A stretch of 35,928 nt of DNA from the NCBI GenBank assembly GCA_910586355.1, contig CAJUHJ010000023.1:1-35928 (forward strand), read 5' to 3'. The DNA comes from an uncultured Lachnospiraceae bacterium. GTDB taxonomy: Bacteria; Bacillota; Clostridia; Lachnospirales; Lachnospiraceae. The notes under the pieces are model-generated. The model had not been told where the DNA came from. It did not search any database and was given only the letters and a program-made list of their open reading frames with translations. Below are positions 7,484-16,321 of this stretch, piece after piece. The position numbers and the translations under genes are program-made. Positions within the stretch are counted from its first letter, which is position 1. Every line of letters begins with the position of its first letter.

Positions 7484-8986
7484 TTATTTCTCTATTTTGC
7501 TCAATTCCAACAGTTCTTTTGCAATTTGCTCAACAATTGAAAATGTTTCCTCTGTTATTCCCGTAATCCGGCTCTGATTGTTCGCTTTTTCTACAATGGA
7601 ACTTGCGCGGACTTGTGAATTTTTAACTAACTCTTCCATCTGACCCGACATTTCCCGCACATCCTGGCTGCACTGCTTTGTCTGGTCACAGTCTTTTGCA
7701 ATCTGTTCTATCCTTGTTCTGGAATCTGCCTGAAGCCGCCCTAAATTTACCGCCTCCTGTCTCGCACTGGAAATCTGCTTAATACCCGCATCTACGGAAG
7801 CAAGATTTTTCTCATTGGAGCGCTTCACGTCGCTTAGCATCGCAATCATTTTGGAAACCATTGCAGTGATGGAGCTATTTGACTGTTTGGAACGTTCTGC
7901 CAGCATACGGACTTCGTCTGCCACAACAGAAAAACCTTTGCCCCACTCACCGGCGCGCGCCGCTTCAATGGAAGCATTGAGCGCAAGAAGATTCGTCTGT
8001 CCGGTAATTTCAGAGATTTCATTGGTAAATCCGGAAATTTCCATAATGCTCTTTTCAAGATTTCCAATCGCTTCCTCTGTTGAGCTCGCCGCCTGTTCAA
8101 TTACTCTCATATCCGCCACCGCATAATCCATGATAGCAGCGTAATGATCCATATGCTCACAGATTTCATCCGAAATCACCAGCACATTCTTTGTACTCTC
8201 GTCAATTGATCCGGAAACCTGAACCATTTCAGAAACAATATTGTGCATAGAGCTGACATGGAAAAGGCTTTTCATGCAGTCCTCCGATGTATCCTGCGCC
8301 GAAGATACAATTGTTTCATTTGTCATTCTTGATTCCTGCACATTCTCTGCAAGTTCGTCCATCATCGCAACAAGCGTTGCGGAGGCTTCCTCACATTTGG
8401 ACACAACAGCCGCAACCCGTTTTGTACTGCGCAGATTTTCCAACAGCTTTCTGGATGCGCCCGCAATATTAACAAATACTACGCTCATAACAATCTGCTC
8501 TATCGTAAATCCAGCCGAACGCGTCAAAAACCATTCCATATTTGTCGGGTATTCAATCTGCTTTACATTCTGTGACCTTAGAAACAGGGACATCAGCAGA
8601 AAAAAGTAACTGATAACAGAAATCTGTTTGGTGAATTTTGTGTCAAAAAACATACAGCTAAGCAGCATTGCCAGCCCATAGGTCATATAAATACCAACAG
8701 CAGCATTGCCGCCTAACAGCATAACGATTAGGCCAACCGAAATGATACTGACATATTTCATAACCCTCACGGGCGTTCCAAACTTCTGAAGAATCCCAGG
8801 ACCAAGCGTACAGACGCATCCCAATGCAGAAAGCAGCGCTAAATCATCATATTTAATCTGGAATATTCCGACTGCCGTCGCCAAAAATAAGATGGGAAAA
8901 ACAAGCGTCATCCATCTTAGCACATTTGTCAATTTCTTACATACTTTTGCATCATTTTGCTCAAAAAAATCCAATTGTGTTTCCAT
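7484..8986 (-). CDS. Methyl-accepting chemotaxis-type protein with a multi-spanning membrane domain
   Basis: The protein has 500 residues from the ATG at 8986, which has GGGAGGGG upstream. A longer frame to 9103 would run into the terminator of the preceding gene. Residues about 20-180 contain about six hydrophobic segments with short loops, so there is no classic extracellular sensor domain. From about residue 190 the chain is a long coiled coil. The signalling tip is clear: QTNLLALNASIEAARAGE followed by GFSVVADEVRMLAERS, which is the CheA/CheW contact hairpin. There is no HAMP domain that I can recognise and no CheW-binding pentapeptide at the C-terminus. No other chemotaxis genes lie nearby. 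It is followed after 18 bases by the yhhN-like remnant and then the two-component genes, so all may be co-transcribed. It could sense membrane state or a signal delivered through the membrane domain. Confidence 0.9.
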   Translation of the reverse strand: METQLDFFEQNDAKVCKKLTNVLRWMTLVFPILFLATAVGIFQIKYDDLALLSALGCVCTLGPGILQKFGTPVRVMKYVSIISVGLIVMLLGGNAAVGIYMTYGLAMLLSCMFFDTKFTKQISVISYFFLLMSLFLRSQNVKQIEYPTNMEWFLTRSAGFTIEQIVMSVVFVNIAGASRKLLENLRSTKRVAAVVSKCEEASATLVAMMDELAENVQESRMTNETIVSSAQDTSEDCMKSLFHVSSMHNIVSEMVQVSGSIDESTKNVLVISDEICEHMDHYAAIMDYAVADMRVIEQAASSTEEAIGNLEKSIMEISGFTNEISEITGQTNLLALNASIEAARAGEWGKGFSVVADEVRMLAERSKQSNSSITAMVSKMIAMLSDVKRSNEKNLASVDAGIKQISSARQEAVNLGRLQADSRTRIEQIAKDCDQTKQCSQDVREMSGQMEELVKNSQVRASSIVEKANNQSRITGITEETFSIVEQIAKELLELSKIEK

Positions 8987-9088
8987 GATTATCCCCTCCC
9001 TGTTTATTCTACTAAAAAAAAGAGGGTATTTGCGCCGGACTGCAAATTTTGTCGGTTTGATTGCAAAATCAGCAGCCAAAAAGCGGGT

Positions 9089-9126
9089 AAAAAAATAGCG
9101 CATAGATTTTTGATTCTCTATGCGCT
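9089..9126 (-). terminator. Rho-independent terminator of the rel-hemZ-Imm1 operon
   Basis: AGCGCATAGA (9097-9106) pairs perfectly with TCTATGCGCT (9117-9126) around a ten-base loop. Read on the minus strand, the stem is followed at once by a run of T (TTTTTTT within 9089-9096). It lies 29 bases past the Imm1 stop and separates that operon from the chemoreceptor gene. Confidence 0.9.
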
Positions 9127-9154
9127 CTAACGCTGTACTGTGTGATAATCTGTA

Positions 9155-9649
9155 CTATCTCACATATGCCCAGTCAATTCCAGGATAAAGTTCCCCTGTT
9201 CGGATGAAATATTCAACTGCTTTTACACCTGCATCCATATCGGTAATGGCTTGACACTTTGGAATGGGAGATTGACCATCGTAGTCAATCGGGGCATATA
9301 CATTTTCATCTCCCAAATCTACTTCTTCAAGCCGCTCCACTGTATTGGCATATTCAGGATTATAGGAAAAATAGGTTTCTGTATTTTCGCTGCCATAACA
9401 TAGGGACAGCCATTCTCCATCCGACACTACTTCCAAGCATATGTCACATAATTCTCCATCAGGGTCTAAGCACAAGCTGACCTCAATACCTTTTGGCACA
9501 TCATTTAATATTTTGCCAATCAACTCCGGCGTAATTTCATCTTCATTGTACTGTTCGCCATAAGAAGCACATTCAATACTCTTCACAACAGTTGTATTGT
9601 GGTTAAACGATGGAATAATGTTTGTTTTTGGGATAATTTTAAATTTCAT
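9155..9649 (-). CDS. Imm1-type immunity protein (orphan)
   Basis: The protein has 164 residues, is acidic and has no signal peptide. The start is the ATG at 9649, with CGGAG six bases upstream. The C-terminal third matches the pattern I associate with Imm1 immunity proteins of polymorphic toxin systems: a strand pair around WLSLCYG and FSYNPEYANT, then PIPKCQAI, a helix MDAGVKAVEYFI and the ending TGELYPGIDW. Such proteins bind and block a cognate nuclease-type toxin in the cytoplasm. No toxin, WXG100 or RHS gene lies in this window. It follows hemZ by 55 bases and precedes the terminator, so it is probably expressed from the rel operon. Where related genomes may carry hisS, this gene sits instead, suggesting acquisition. 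Family call is by eye. Confidence 0.65.
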   Translation of the reverse strand: MKFKIIPKTNIIPSFNHNTTVVKSIECASYGEQYNEDEITPELIGKILNDVPKGIEVSLCLDPDGELCDICLEVVSDGEWLSLCYGSENTETYFSYNPEYANTVERLEEVDLGDENVYAPIDYDGQSPIPKCQAITDMDAGVKAVEYFIRTGELYPGIDWAYVR

Positions 9650-9704
9650 TTCACGCTCCGTTTCTAAATATGTATATCATCAAATAATGCCATCTATACC
9701 TCTC

Positions 9705-11162
9705 TCAATCTTCAAGAAGTTTCCATTTTCTTTCTATCATTTCATCAATTCTTGCGATATATTGGGCAACATCCTTCACATTATCGCACCGTTTAATCTT
9801 TCCATCCGGATAAATCCTTTTCGAAATGCTGCCTGCCCCACAGGCTATTATGGTCTGCTTTTCCTCCATAATCAGAACATTATAAATTCCAGCTTTTCCC
9901 TTCTTTGCATAGCCTACATTTTCAAAATTTCCGGCCATATTCTTCTGGCGGTACAAATAATATGGCTCCATGTCCATCCGTTTTGCATAATCCGCCGTAA
10001 GCGCAATTGTATGCTCTGTATTTTCAAATGTCAGATTCTGATACTCCTCGCGAAACATATTCAGGCGTGCGGCACGCTTTAATGCCAGCGAATGAACCGT
10101 CAGATTGTCTGGATTTAATTCCATAATCCGTTGCAGCGTTGCTTCTACATCCTGCAAAGATTCATTTGGAAGCCCGACAATCAAATCCATATTAATATTG
10201 TCAAAGCCTAATTCTCTCGCAAGGAAAAAACATTCCACCGTCTGTTCTGCCGTATGGCGCCTTCCGATAATCCTTAAAGTTTCTTCTTTCATCGTCTGTG
10301 GATTAATCGAAATCCTTGAAACACCAAGTTCTTTTAGTACTGCCAGTTTTTCTTTTGTAATACTGTCCGGCCTTCCCGCCTCCACTGTAAATTCCAGACA
10401 ATGCGTTAAATCAAAATTACTCTGAATCATTTGAATCAGCCGTCTTAACTGACGGGGATTTAACGTCGTCGGCGTCCCGCCGCCAATATAGACCGTATTC
10501 AAATACTTGTCCCAAAACTGTCCGGCAGCAAAATCAAGTTCCAATTCCAACGCATCTAAATATTCATCTATCCGGCTTTCCCACATAGAAAGCGGATACG
10601 ATGTAAACGAACAATACAGGCAAGTGCTTGGACAAAAGGGAATCCCTATATAAAGACTATATCCATTTTCATAATCCAACTGCTGCAAAAGGGAAAATTC
10701 ACGTTTCGCCACGTCAATACTCAATTCCATTTTTTCATCCGAAACAAAGTAATTCTCTTTCATATAACGTTTGATAAACGTTTCTTCCCTTCCTTCCTCT
10801 AACAATGCCATCGGAATCTTAATTGGGCGGATTCCGGTCAGCGTCCCCCATGGAAGCGTTTTTTTGGTATAACCGGAAAGCATTTGATAATACGCCTGTT
10901 TTAAACTATTTTTCGTCTGTTGTCTGTTGGAAAAATCAGCTTCCACTGCCAGCTGTACCTTCGGCGTCTTTTCCGATTCTGGTTCAAATAAAAAAATCTC
11001 TATGGAGTGTTTCAGATAATTTGTAATAATAAATAACGATATTTCCTCTTTTGTCTCCTTTTTTTCCGTACCTACCACTATATCTTCCGCTGGAAAAAAT
11101 GCTTTTACCAAAGAGTAAATATCGTATTCAAAATCAGCCCTGTTCAATTGAACTGTAATCAT
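9705..11162 (-). CDS. hemZ: HemZ-type radical SAM coproporphyrinogen dehydrogenase-like protein
   Basis: The protein has 485 residues, the usual HemZ length. The N-terminal 165 residues are the HemZ-specific extension (contains GTLTGIRPIKIPMALLEEG). The radical SAM core follows: Cys177, Cys181 and Cys184 in GIPFCPSTCLYC hold the 4Fe-4S cluster, then YIGGGTPTTL, VEAGRPDSI and DLIVGLPNE. HemZ belongs to the HemN superfamily; whether members of this subfamily carry out oxygen-independent coproporphyrinogen oxidation is not settled, and some may act in haem handling or other chemistry. No other haem genes are in the window. It lies 36 bases after the metallo-hydrolase gene, in the conserved clostridial order rel, metallo-hydrolase, hemZ. 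The ribosome site (CAGGGG, ten-base spacer) is weak, which is compatible with coupling. Confidence 0.9.
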   Translation of the reverse strand: MITVQLNRADFEYDIYSLVKAFFPAEDIVVGTEKKETKEEISLFIITNYLKHSIEIFLFEPESEKTPKVQLAVEADFSNRQQTKNSLKQAYYQMLSGYTKKTLPWGTLTGIRPIKIPMALLEEGREETFIKRYMKENYFVSDEKMELSIDVAKREFSLLQQLDYENGYSLYIGIPFCPSTCLYCSFTSYPLSMWESRIDEYLDALELELDFAAGQFWDKYLNTVYIGGGTPTTLNPRQLRRLIQMIQSNFDLTHCLEFTVEAGRPDSITKEKLAVLKELGVSRISINPQTMKEETLRIIGRRHTAEQTVECFFLARELGFDNINMDLIVGLPNESLQDVEATLQRIMELNPDNLTVHSLALKRAARLNMFREEYQNLTFENTEHTIALTADYAKRMDMEPYYLYRQKNMAGNFENVGYAKKGKAGIYNVLIMEEKQTIIACGAGSISKRIYPDGKIKRCDNVKDVAQYIARIDEMIERKWKLLED

Positions 11163-11198
11163 AATGTAAATCCCCTGTAATTTTCAGTCTAAGACTTC

Positions 11199-11831
11199 CT
11201 AAAGAAACGGATTATTCTGCCGTTCCCATCCTATTGTAGTCGTATCATTATGCCCCGCGTAGACATTTGTCTGCCCCGGAAGCGGCATAAGTTTCTCCTG
11301 AATTGATTTTATCAAAACTGACGCGCTTCCCCCTGGAAAATCACTTCTGCCTACCGATTCAAAAAATAAAGTATCACCGGCAAAAACAGCCTGTTCCTCT
11401 TTCAAATAATAGCAACAGCCGCCTTTGGTATGTCCCGGCGTATGAAGCACCTGAATCTTAAATCCAGCTAGATTTAAAATATCGCCGTCTTTTACATAAA
11501 TGTCTGCATGATACACCGTTCCCTGTTCTCCAATCATACCGCAAAGATTAACCGTGGGGTTTAAAAGCGTCTCCTTTTCATCCTCATGCGCATAAATAGG
11601 AATATCAAACGCTTCCGCCACCTCTTTTGCCGCGGCTGCATGATCAAAATGCCCATGTGTTAAAAGAACTGCCGCCGGCGTTAAATTTTTTGATTTTATT
11701 TTTTCAATCAACGCTTCTGCCGCATCTCCCGGATCTACTACAAACATGTCATTTGTTTGTTCGTTTACAGCAAAATAACAGTTCGTCATCACCGGACCAA
11801 CCACATATTGTTCTACCCTAAGCCCTGCCAT
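11199..11831 (-). CDS. Metallo-beta-lactamase-fold hydrolase (glyoxalase II-like)
   Basis: The protein has 210 residues. It has the metal-binding motif LLTHGHFDH (His59, His61, Asp63, His64), a second His in TPGHTKGGCCYY, the bridging Asp in VFAGDTLFFESVGRSDFPGG, and a final His in YAGHNDTT. These are all the ligands of a dinuclear site in the glyoxalase II / YcbL-type branch. The substrate is not deducible; thioester hydrolysis such as of S-lactoylglutathione-like adducts is typical of the branch. AGGAGG lies seven bases from the ATG at 11831. The rel stop is 12 bases upstream, so it is in the rel operon. No signal peptide, so cytoplasmic. Confidence 0.9.
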   Translation of the reverse strand: MAGLRVEQYVVGPVMTNCYFAVNEQTNDMFVVDPGDAAEALIEKIKSKNLTPAAVLLTHGHFDHAAAAKEVAEAFDIPIYAHEDEKETLLNPTVNLCGMIGEQGTVYHADIYVKDGDILNLAGFKIQVLHTPGHTKGGCCYYLKEEQAVFAGDTLFFESVGRSDFPGGSASVLIKSIQEKLMPLPGQTNVYAGHNDTTTIGWERQNNPFL

Positions 11832-11843
11832 TGTTTCCTCCTA

Positions 11844-14174
11844 TTATCCCGTCGTCCGTTCAATATCAATTACACTCTCTACCTGCCGGATTTTATCAAT
11901 CAGTTTTGTAAGTTCTTCTCTGCCTTTGACGCTAAAAGAAATTTCTATCGTCGCCACATCCTGCTTGTTTGTCTTGGAATGAATTCCATTAATGTCAATT
12001 GACCGTTCTGTAAAAATCTTTGTAATATCTACCAAAAGCCCCATACGGTTATTTCCATATATCTTAAGACCAGCCATATACAGCCCGCCGCCGTCTTCCT
12101 CGGCTCCCTTCTGCCACTCAGCTTCAATCAGCCGCTCTTTTTCTGTTTCCGAAAGGGACATCATATTAATACAGTCTGTACGGTGAACCGAAACGCCTCT
12201 TCCTCTTGTCACATACCCCACAATTTCGTCTCCCGGAACGGGGCTGCAGCATCTGGAAAAATGAACTGCAACATCATAAATTCCTTTTACAATAATACCG
12301 CTTTTGGAATGTTCTGCTTTTAAAGACTCATGTCCCTGATCGGCCATAGATTCTAATATATCCTGATCCGTCAGTTTGACAACATGATCTTTTTTGTAAT
12401 CCTCATACATGCGGTTGACAAGCTGGCTTTCTTTCAAACCTCCATGGCCTACTGTCGCCAATGCAGATTCCCAATCAGAAAAGCCATATTTTCTCAGAAT
12501 CTTCTCCTGGTATTTGGATTTATTAATATCAGAAAAATTAATACCCTTAGATTTGCAGTATTGGGCAATCAAATCTTTTCCCTTTAATATATTTTCTTCT
12601 TTAAACTCACTTCGAAACCATTGGTTAATTTTGGTTTTTGCCTGCGAACTTTTTACAATATTCAGCCAGTCACGGCTAGGCCCCCTGGAATTCTGTGACG
12701 TAATTACTTCAATCCTGTCGCCGTTTTGAATGACATAATCAATTGTCACAAGTCTGCCGTTGACTTTTGCGCCAATCATTCTATTCCCAACAGCCGAATG
12801 AATACTATATGCAAAATCAATTGGCGTAGACCCTGCCGGCAGCGTTTTCACATCTCCTAACGGCGTAAAACAATATACGGTATCCGAAAACAAATCCAAA
12901 TCACTCTTTAACAGCGTTAAAAATTCCCTGTTATCCGACATATCATGCTGCCATTCCAAAATCTGCCTCAGCCAGCTTAACTTTTCTTCCTCCTGCGTCG
13001 CGCCGCCCGCGCCCGTTTTGCCTTCCTTATATTTCCAATGGGCTGCAATTCCATATTCGGCTGTACGGTGCATTTCATAAGTACGGATTTGAATTTCAAA
13101 CGGCTGTCCCGCCGGCCCAATCAAAGACGTATGAAGCGACTGGTACATATTTGGCTTTGGCATCGCAATATAATCCTTAAAACGTCCCGGAATTGGACGG
13201 TACATCTCATGGATAATGCCAAGCGCAGCATAACAGTCTTTCATAGAACCTACAATAATCCGAATTGCAAACAAATCAAAAATCTGATCCAACGTCTTGT
13301 CCTGATTTACCATCTTTTTATATATGCTGAAAAAGTGCTTCGCTCTTCCATAAACTTCCGCCTGTATGCCAGCCTCTTTCATCTGTTCTTTGACGTCGTT
13401 TACAAGCGTCCTCACATACTTATCCCGGACATTTTTTTTCAAGGCGACTTTCTGTACCAAATCATAGTATGCTTCCGGCTCTAAATACTTCAAAGACAAA
13501 TCATCCAGCTCAATCTTTACTTTAGATATTCCAAGACGATGTGCAATCGGAGCATAAATATCCATAGTCTCCCTTGCCTTTTCCTTCTGCTTTTCCGGCC
13601 GCATATACTTTAACGTCCGCATATTGTGCAGCCGGTCTGCAAGCTTTATCAAAATAACGCGTATATCTTTCGCCATAGCAAGAAACATCTTCCGAAGATT
13701 CTCCGCCTGTATCTCCAGCTTATCCGCATCATAAGAAAACTGCCCCAGTTTTGTCACACCGTCCACCAAAAGCGCCACTTCGCTGCTAAATTCTGCTGCA
13801 ATTTCCTCATTCGTCATCACCGTATCTTCTACCACGTCGTGCAAAAGCCCTGCAACGATTGTCTCTTTATCCAATTCTAACCCCGCCAAAATAATGGCGA
13901 CACATAACGGATGGATGATATACGGTTCGCCGGACTTGCGCGCCTGTCCCTCATGTGCTTTATATGCAGTCTGATAAGCCTTCTCAATCATAGAAATATT
14001 TGTTGAAGGATGATACTTTTTCACACTTTCAATTAATTCATCATATAACTTTTCCGGTTTCTCAAACTCCTGTGTCGCTGGAATATTATTCTCCATACCC
14101 AAAACCTCTTTAACCATCTGTTCCAACTGTTCACTTGAATACTCCGACATCCCGTCACCGCCCACTCTTACCAT
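11844..14174 (-). CDS. rel: Bifunctional (p)ppGpp synthetase/hydrolase (Rel)
   Basis: Up to 776 residues. An HD hydrolase domain comes first, with His74, His88 in YIIHP and the His112-Asp113 pair in LLHDVVEDT. The synthetase domain follows with RFKDYIAMPKPNMYQSLHT; the RFKD motif is the form seen in bifunctional Rel rather than in synthetase-only RelA. Then come a TGS domain (VYCFTPLGDVKTLPAGSTPIDFA, shortened here: TPLGDVKTLPAG), a Cys-containing module around HFSRCCSPVPGDEI, and a C-terminal ACT domain. It makes and degrades the stringent-response alarmone on starved ribosomes. The start is uncertain: the ATG at 14174 has no good ribosome site, and the ATG at 14150 has GGCGGTGA upstream and fits the family's length equally well. 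It is the first gene of an operon with the metallo-hydrolase and hemZ. Confidence 0.96.
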   Translation of the reverse strand: MVRVGGDGMSEYSSEQLEQMVKEVLGMENNIPATQEFEKPEKLYDELIESVKKYHPSTNISMIEKAYQTAYKAHEGQARKSGEPYIIHPLCVAIILAGLELDKETIVAGLLHDVVEDTVMTNEEIAAEFSSEVALLVDGVTKLGQFSYDADKLEIQAENLRKMFLAMAKDIRVILIKLADRLHNMRTLKYMRPEKQKEKARETMDIYAPIAHRLGISKVKIELDDLSLKYLEPEAYYDLVQKVALKKNVRDKYVRTLVNDVKEQMKEAGIQAEVYGRAKHFFSIYKKMVNQDKTLDQIFDLFAIRIIVGSMKDCYAALGIIHEMYRPIPGRFKDYIAMPKPNMYQSLHTSLIGPAGQPFEIQIRTYEMHRTAEYGIAAHWKYKEGKTGAGGATQEEEKLSWLRQILEWQHDMSDNREFLTLLKSDLDLFSDTVYCFTPLGDVKTLPAGSTPIDFAYSIHSAVGNRMIGAKVNGRLVTIDYVIQNGDRIEVITSQNSRGPSRDWLNIVKSSQAKTKINQWFRSEFKEENILKGKDLIAQYCKSKGINFSDINKSKYQEKILRKYGFSDWESALATVGHGGLKESQLVNRMYEDYKKDHVVKLTDQDILESMADQGHESLKAEHSKSGIIVKGIYDVAVHFSRCCSPVPGDEIVGYVTRGRGVSVHRTDCINMMSLSETEKERLIEAEWQKGAEEDGGGLYMAGLKIYGNNRMGLLVDITKIFTERSIDINGIHSKTNKQDVATIEISFSVKGREELTKLIDKIRQVESVIDIERTTG

Positions 14175-14204
14175 CTTTTGGATTTACTGATATAATTAGC
14201 CATT

Positions 14205-14233
14205 ATTATAATTAATTATATGCAAAAATACAA
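14205..14233 (-). promoter_or_regulatory. Promoter of the rel operon
   Basis: TTGTAT (14233-14228), a 17-base spacer and a perfect TATAAT (14210-14205) precede rel by about 30-55 bases. The flanks are AT-rich, as in strong sigma-A promoters of this group. Confidence 0.65.
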
Positions 14234-14275
14234 TGTTAAAACAAACAAAAAAGGTTTTATTTTTACACAGTTTTT

Positions 14276-15160
14276 TTAATCTTCCAGCAAATATACGTAT
14301 CTTAGCATGTTTTCTCCTCCATAAATCTGCATACCTTCAAATAAAAAACCAAGTTTTACCAGCAGTGCAATCGAAGCTGCGTTGCTCTTTTTAACAAAAC
14401 AATACACTTTTTCAAATCCGGATTCTATACCTTTTGCATACGCAAGCATTGCTTTGCAGATTTCAAAAGCATATCCTTGTCTTTGGCGTCCGGGAGTGAT
14501 CGCATATCCCATTTCAAGCGCCCAAATATCATCCGTCAGGTAATTTTCAAAGCCTGCGCGCCCAATCAATTCATCTGTAAATCTGTCCTTAACAATCCAA
14601 AAACCATACCCATAAAAACGGTACATCTGATCAAGATAAGTTTTCACATAACGAACCTCTTCCTCAAAGCTTCTAAGAGGCTGAATATAATCCGTCATGC
14701 CTGCGCCAGAATAAAGCTCATACAAATCCGGCAGATCAGACACTGTCATTTCCCTCAAATAACAGCGTCTGGTTTCTATTACTGTCCATGGAATCCCATG
14801 TTTTCTCTGATACACCCGCTCTAAAAAATAATAATCTATATCATCAAAACTTTCGATCAAAAAATCAGACCAAAACAGCTCTTCGTTTGGAAAATGCGGA
14901 TTCCTGTATGCCAAAACAGCAAGATTATATTGGGCGGCTTCTTTTAAGGTTTCATCCGTAGCAGCAATAGCCAATACCGACTCCGGCTTTAAAGAATACT
15001 CCTTTAAAATATCATACAATAAACCGTCTTTTCCCCTACAAACTAAAATCCCATGTTCTTTCAGCTCGTTGTCAAGATGTTCCCATCCTAAGGGACGGCC
15101 TTGTTTTTCTTCTATTTCCTGTATTTTATAAATAATCGTTTGAAACTGCATGTCCATCAT
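14276..15160 (-). CDS. GNAT-family N-acetyltransferase with an N-terminal HAD-like half
   Basis: The protein has 294 residues. The C-terminal part (about 130-290) is a GNAT fold of the RimJ/RimL kind: RRCYLREMTVSDLPDLYEL, then GRAGFENYL, then the acetyl-CoA loop in ITPGRQRQGYAFEICKAML, and NAASIALLVKLGF near the end. The first 120 residues resemble the later part of a HAD-type domain (SVLAIAATDETLKEAAQYN, then LAVLAYRNPHFPNEELF) without the catalytic Asp motif. Such two-part proteins occur in clostridia; the substrate is unknown. AAGGAA lies upstream of the ATG pair at 15160 and 15157, so either Met may be used. It is divergent from the ABC operon and shares a 156-base intergenic region with it. 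No clear terminator is visible after its stop. Confidence 0.85.
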   Translation of the reverse strand: MMDMQFQTIIYKIQEIEEKQGRPLGWEHLDNELKEHGILVCRGKDGLLYDILKEYSLKPESVLAIAATDETLKEAAQYNLAVLAYRNPHFPNEELFWSDFLIESFDDIDYYFLERVYQRKHGIPWTVIETRRCYLREMTVSDLPDLYELYSGAGMTDYIQPLRSFEEEVRYVKTYLDQMYRFYGYGFWIVKDRFTDELIGRAGFENYLTDDIWALEMGYAITPGRQRQGYAFEICKAMLAYAKGIESGFEKVYCFVKKSNAASIALLVKLGFLFEGMQIYGGENMLRYVYLLED

Positions 15161-15236
15161 TCAAATTCCTTTTCTTATACTTGTGTTATTTTACCACAAA
15201 CTGCAAATAATTAAAAAATAAAAATATTTTTAACAA

Positions 15237-15248
15237 GAAAACGTTTTC
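15237..15248. promoter_or_regulatory. Perfect palindrome, likely LacI/CcpA-type operator
   Basis: GAAAACGTTTTC is a perfect 12-base palindrome with a central CG, the usual form of LacI-family operators. In its flanks (AA before, AA after) it also fits the CcpA cre pattern with one mismatch. It lies 80 bases before the first gene of an operon that ends in its own LacI-family regulator, and about 35 bases upstream of a TACAAT -10 at 15283-15288. Local autoregulation and catabolite control are both possible. Confidence 0.6.
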
Positions 15249-15282
15249 AATTTTTTAGGGTTTTTCATGTTTTAAATGATGG

Positions 15283-15288
15283 TACAAT
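15283..15288 (+). promoter_or_regulatory. Candidate -10 element of the ABC transporter operon
   Basis: TACAAT lies 28 bases before the ATG at 15317. No good -35 stands 16-18 bases upstream (the region reads GGGTTTTTCA), so the promoter may depend on an activator bound near the palindrome at 15237. Confidence 0.4.
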
Positions 15289-15316
15289 ACCAACAAATCA
15301 AAGGAGGACTTATCTT

Positions 15317-16321
15317 ATGAAAAAAATACAAAAACAACTTATTCTTCTATCTCTCTTTTTTATGATACTCTTGACTGCTGCTGGATGCGGCGCTAAGGAT
15401 GGAGAAACCAGCGGAAAGACAGAGGTTCGGATTGCATATTTTCCAAATATCACACATACGCAGGCGCTTGTTATGAAAAATCAGGGCACATTAGAAGAAA
15501 AATGGAAAGATACCTGCAATGTAACATGGACTTCCTTTAATGCCGGACCTGCTGAAATCGAAGCCATTTTTGCCGGCGAAATAGATTTAGGGTATATCGG
15601 TCCCGTACCGGCAGTCAACGCCAATGTGAAGTCAAATGGAGAAGTAAAAATTATTTCAAACGCTACAAACGCCGGAGCAGTACTATTGGTGCGGAAAGAT
15701 TCTGGTATCGCTTCTGTTAAAGATTTGGCCGGAAAAAAGGTAGCTGTACCGCAGCTTGGAAATACCCAGCACCTGTGCCTGTTAAGCCTGTTGTCTGAAA
15801 ACGGCTTAAAAACCGTAGACCAGGGCGGCGACGTTACCATAAACGCCAGTTCCAACGCAGATATTTTAAACCTCATAGATAATGGCAGCGTTGAAGCCGC
15901 AGTCGTTCCCGAACCATGGGGCACAACAATAGAAAAAAATGGAAACGCCGAAATACTTTTGGATTATGACGAACTCTTTTTAAATGGAGAATATCCTTCT
16001 GCCGTCGTCATTGCAAACGGTGATTTTATGGAAGAACATCCGGAATATGTAAAAGAGTTTTTAGAACTGCACAAAGAAGCCACATTATTTATCAACGAAA
16101 ATTCAAAGGAAGCCCAGGAAATCGTCAATTCTGAAATCGAAAGCGTAACCGGAAAATCCATAGCCGCAGATGTACTGGAAAGCGCATTTTCCCGTATGAC
16201 CGCCGACAGCAGCCTAAATACCGAAGCTGTTATGACTTTTGCAAACATCAGCGAAGAAGAAGGATTTACCAGCAAATTACCGGAGGAAGAAGATGTATTT
16301 AACACTGAATTCAATCAATAA
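15317..16321 (+). CDS. NitT/TauT-type ABC transporter solute-binding lipoprotein
   Basis: The protein has 334 residues. It has a lipoprotein signal peptide with the lipobox LTAAGC (lipidated Cys24), so it is anchored outside the membrane. The mature part is a periplasmic-binding-protein type II fold of the SsuA/TauA/NMT1 family: RIAYFPNITHTQALVMK, AGEIDLGYIGPVPA, VKDLAGKKVAVPQLGNTQH and VVPEPWG. Family members bind sulfonates, nitrate, taurine or pyrimidine precursors; the ligand here cannot be read. AAAGGAGG lies nine bases upstream of the ATG. The gene overlaps the ATPase gene by 29 bases, so the two are probably translationally coupled. Confidence 0.92.
   Translation: MKKIQKQLILLSLFFMILLTAAGCGAKDGETSGKTEVRIAYFPNITHTQALVMKNQGTLEEKWKDTCNVTWTSFNAGPAEIEAIFAGEIDLGYIGPVPAVNANVKSNGEVKIISNATNAGAVLLVRKDSGIASVKDLAGKKVAVPQLGNTQHLCLLSLLSENGLKTVDQGGDVTINASSNADILNLIDNGSVEAAVVPEPWGTTIEKNGNAEILLDYDELFLNGEYPSAVVIANGDFMEEHPEYVKEFLELHKEATLFINENSKEAQEIVNSEIESVTGKSIAADVLESAFSRMTADSSLNTEAVMTFANISEEEGFTSKLPEEEDVFNTEFNQ

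Noticed and set aside
8990..9096. Sigma-D (flagellar type) promoter in front of the chemoreceptor
   Set aside because: A few bases resemble the -10, but no matching -35 stands at the right distance.
8987..9103. Longer N-terminus for the chemoreceptor
   Set aside because: It would start inside the terminator of the previous operon. The ATG at 8986 has a strong ribosome site.
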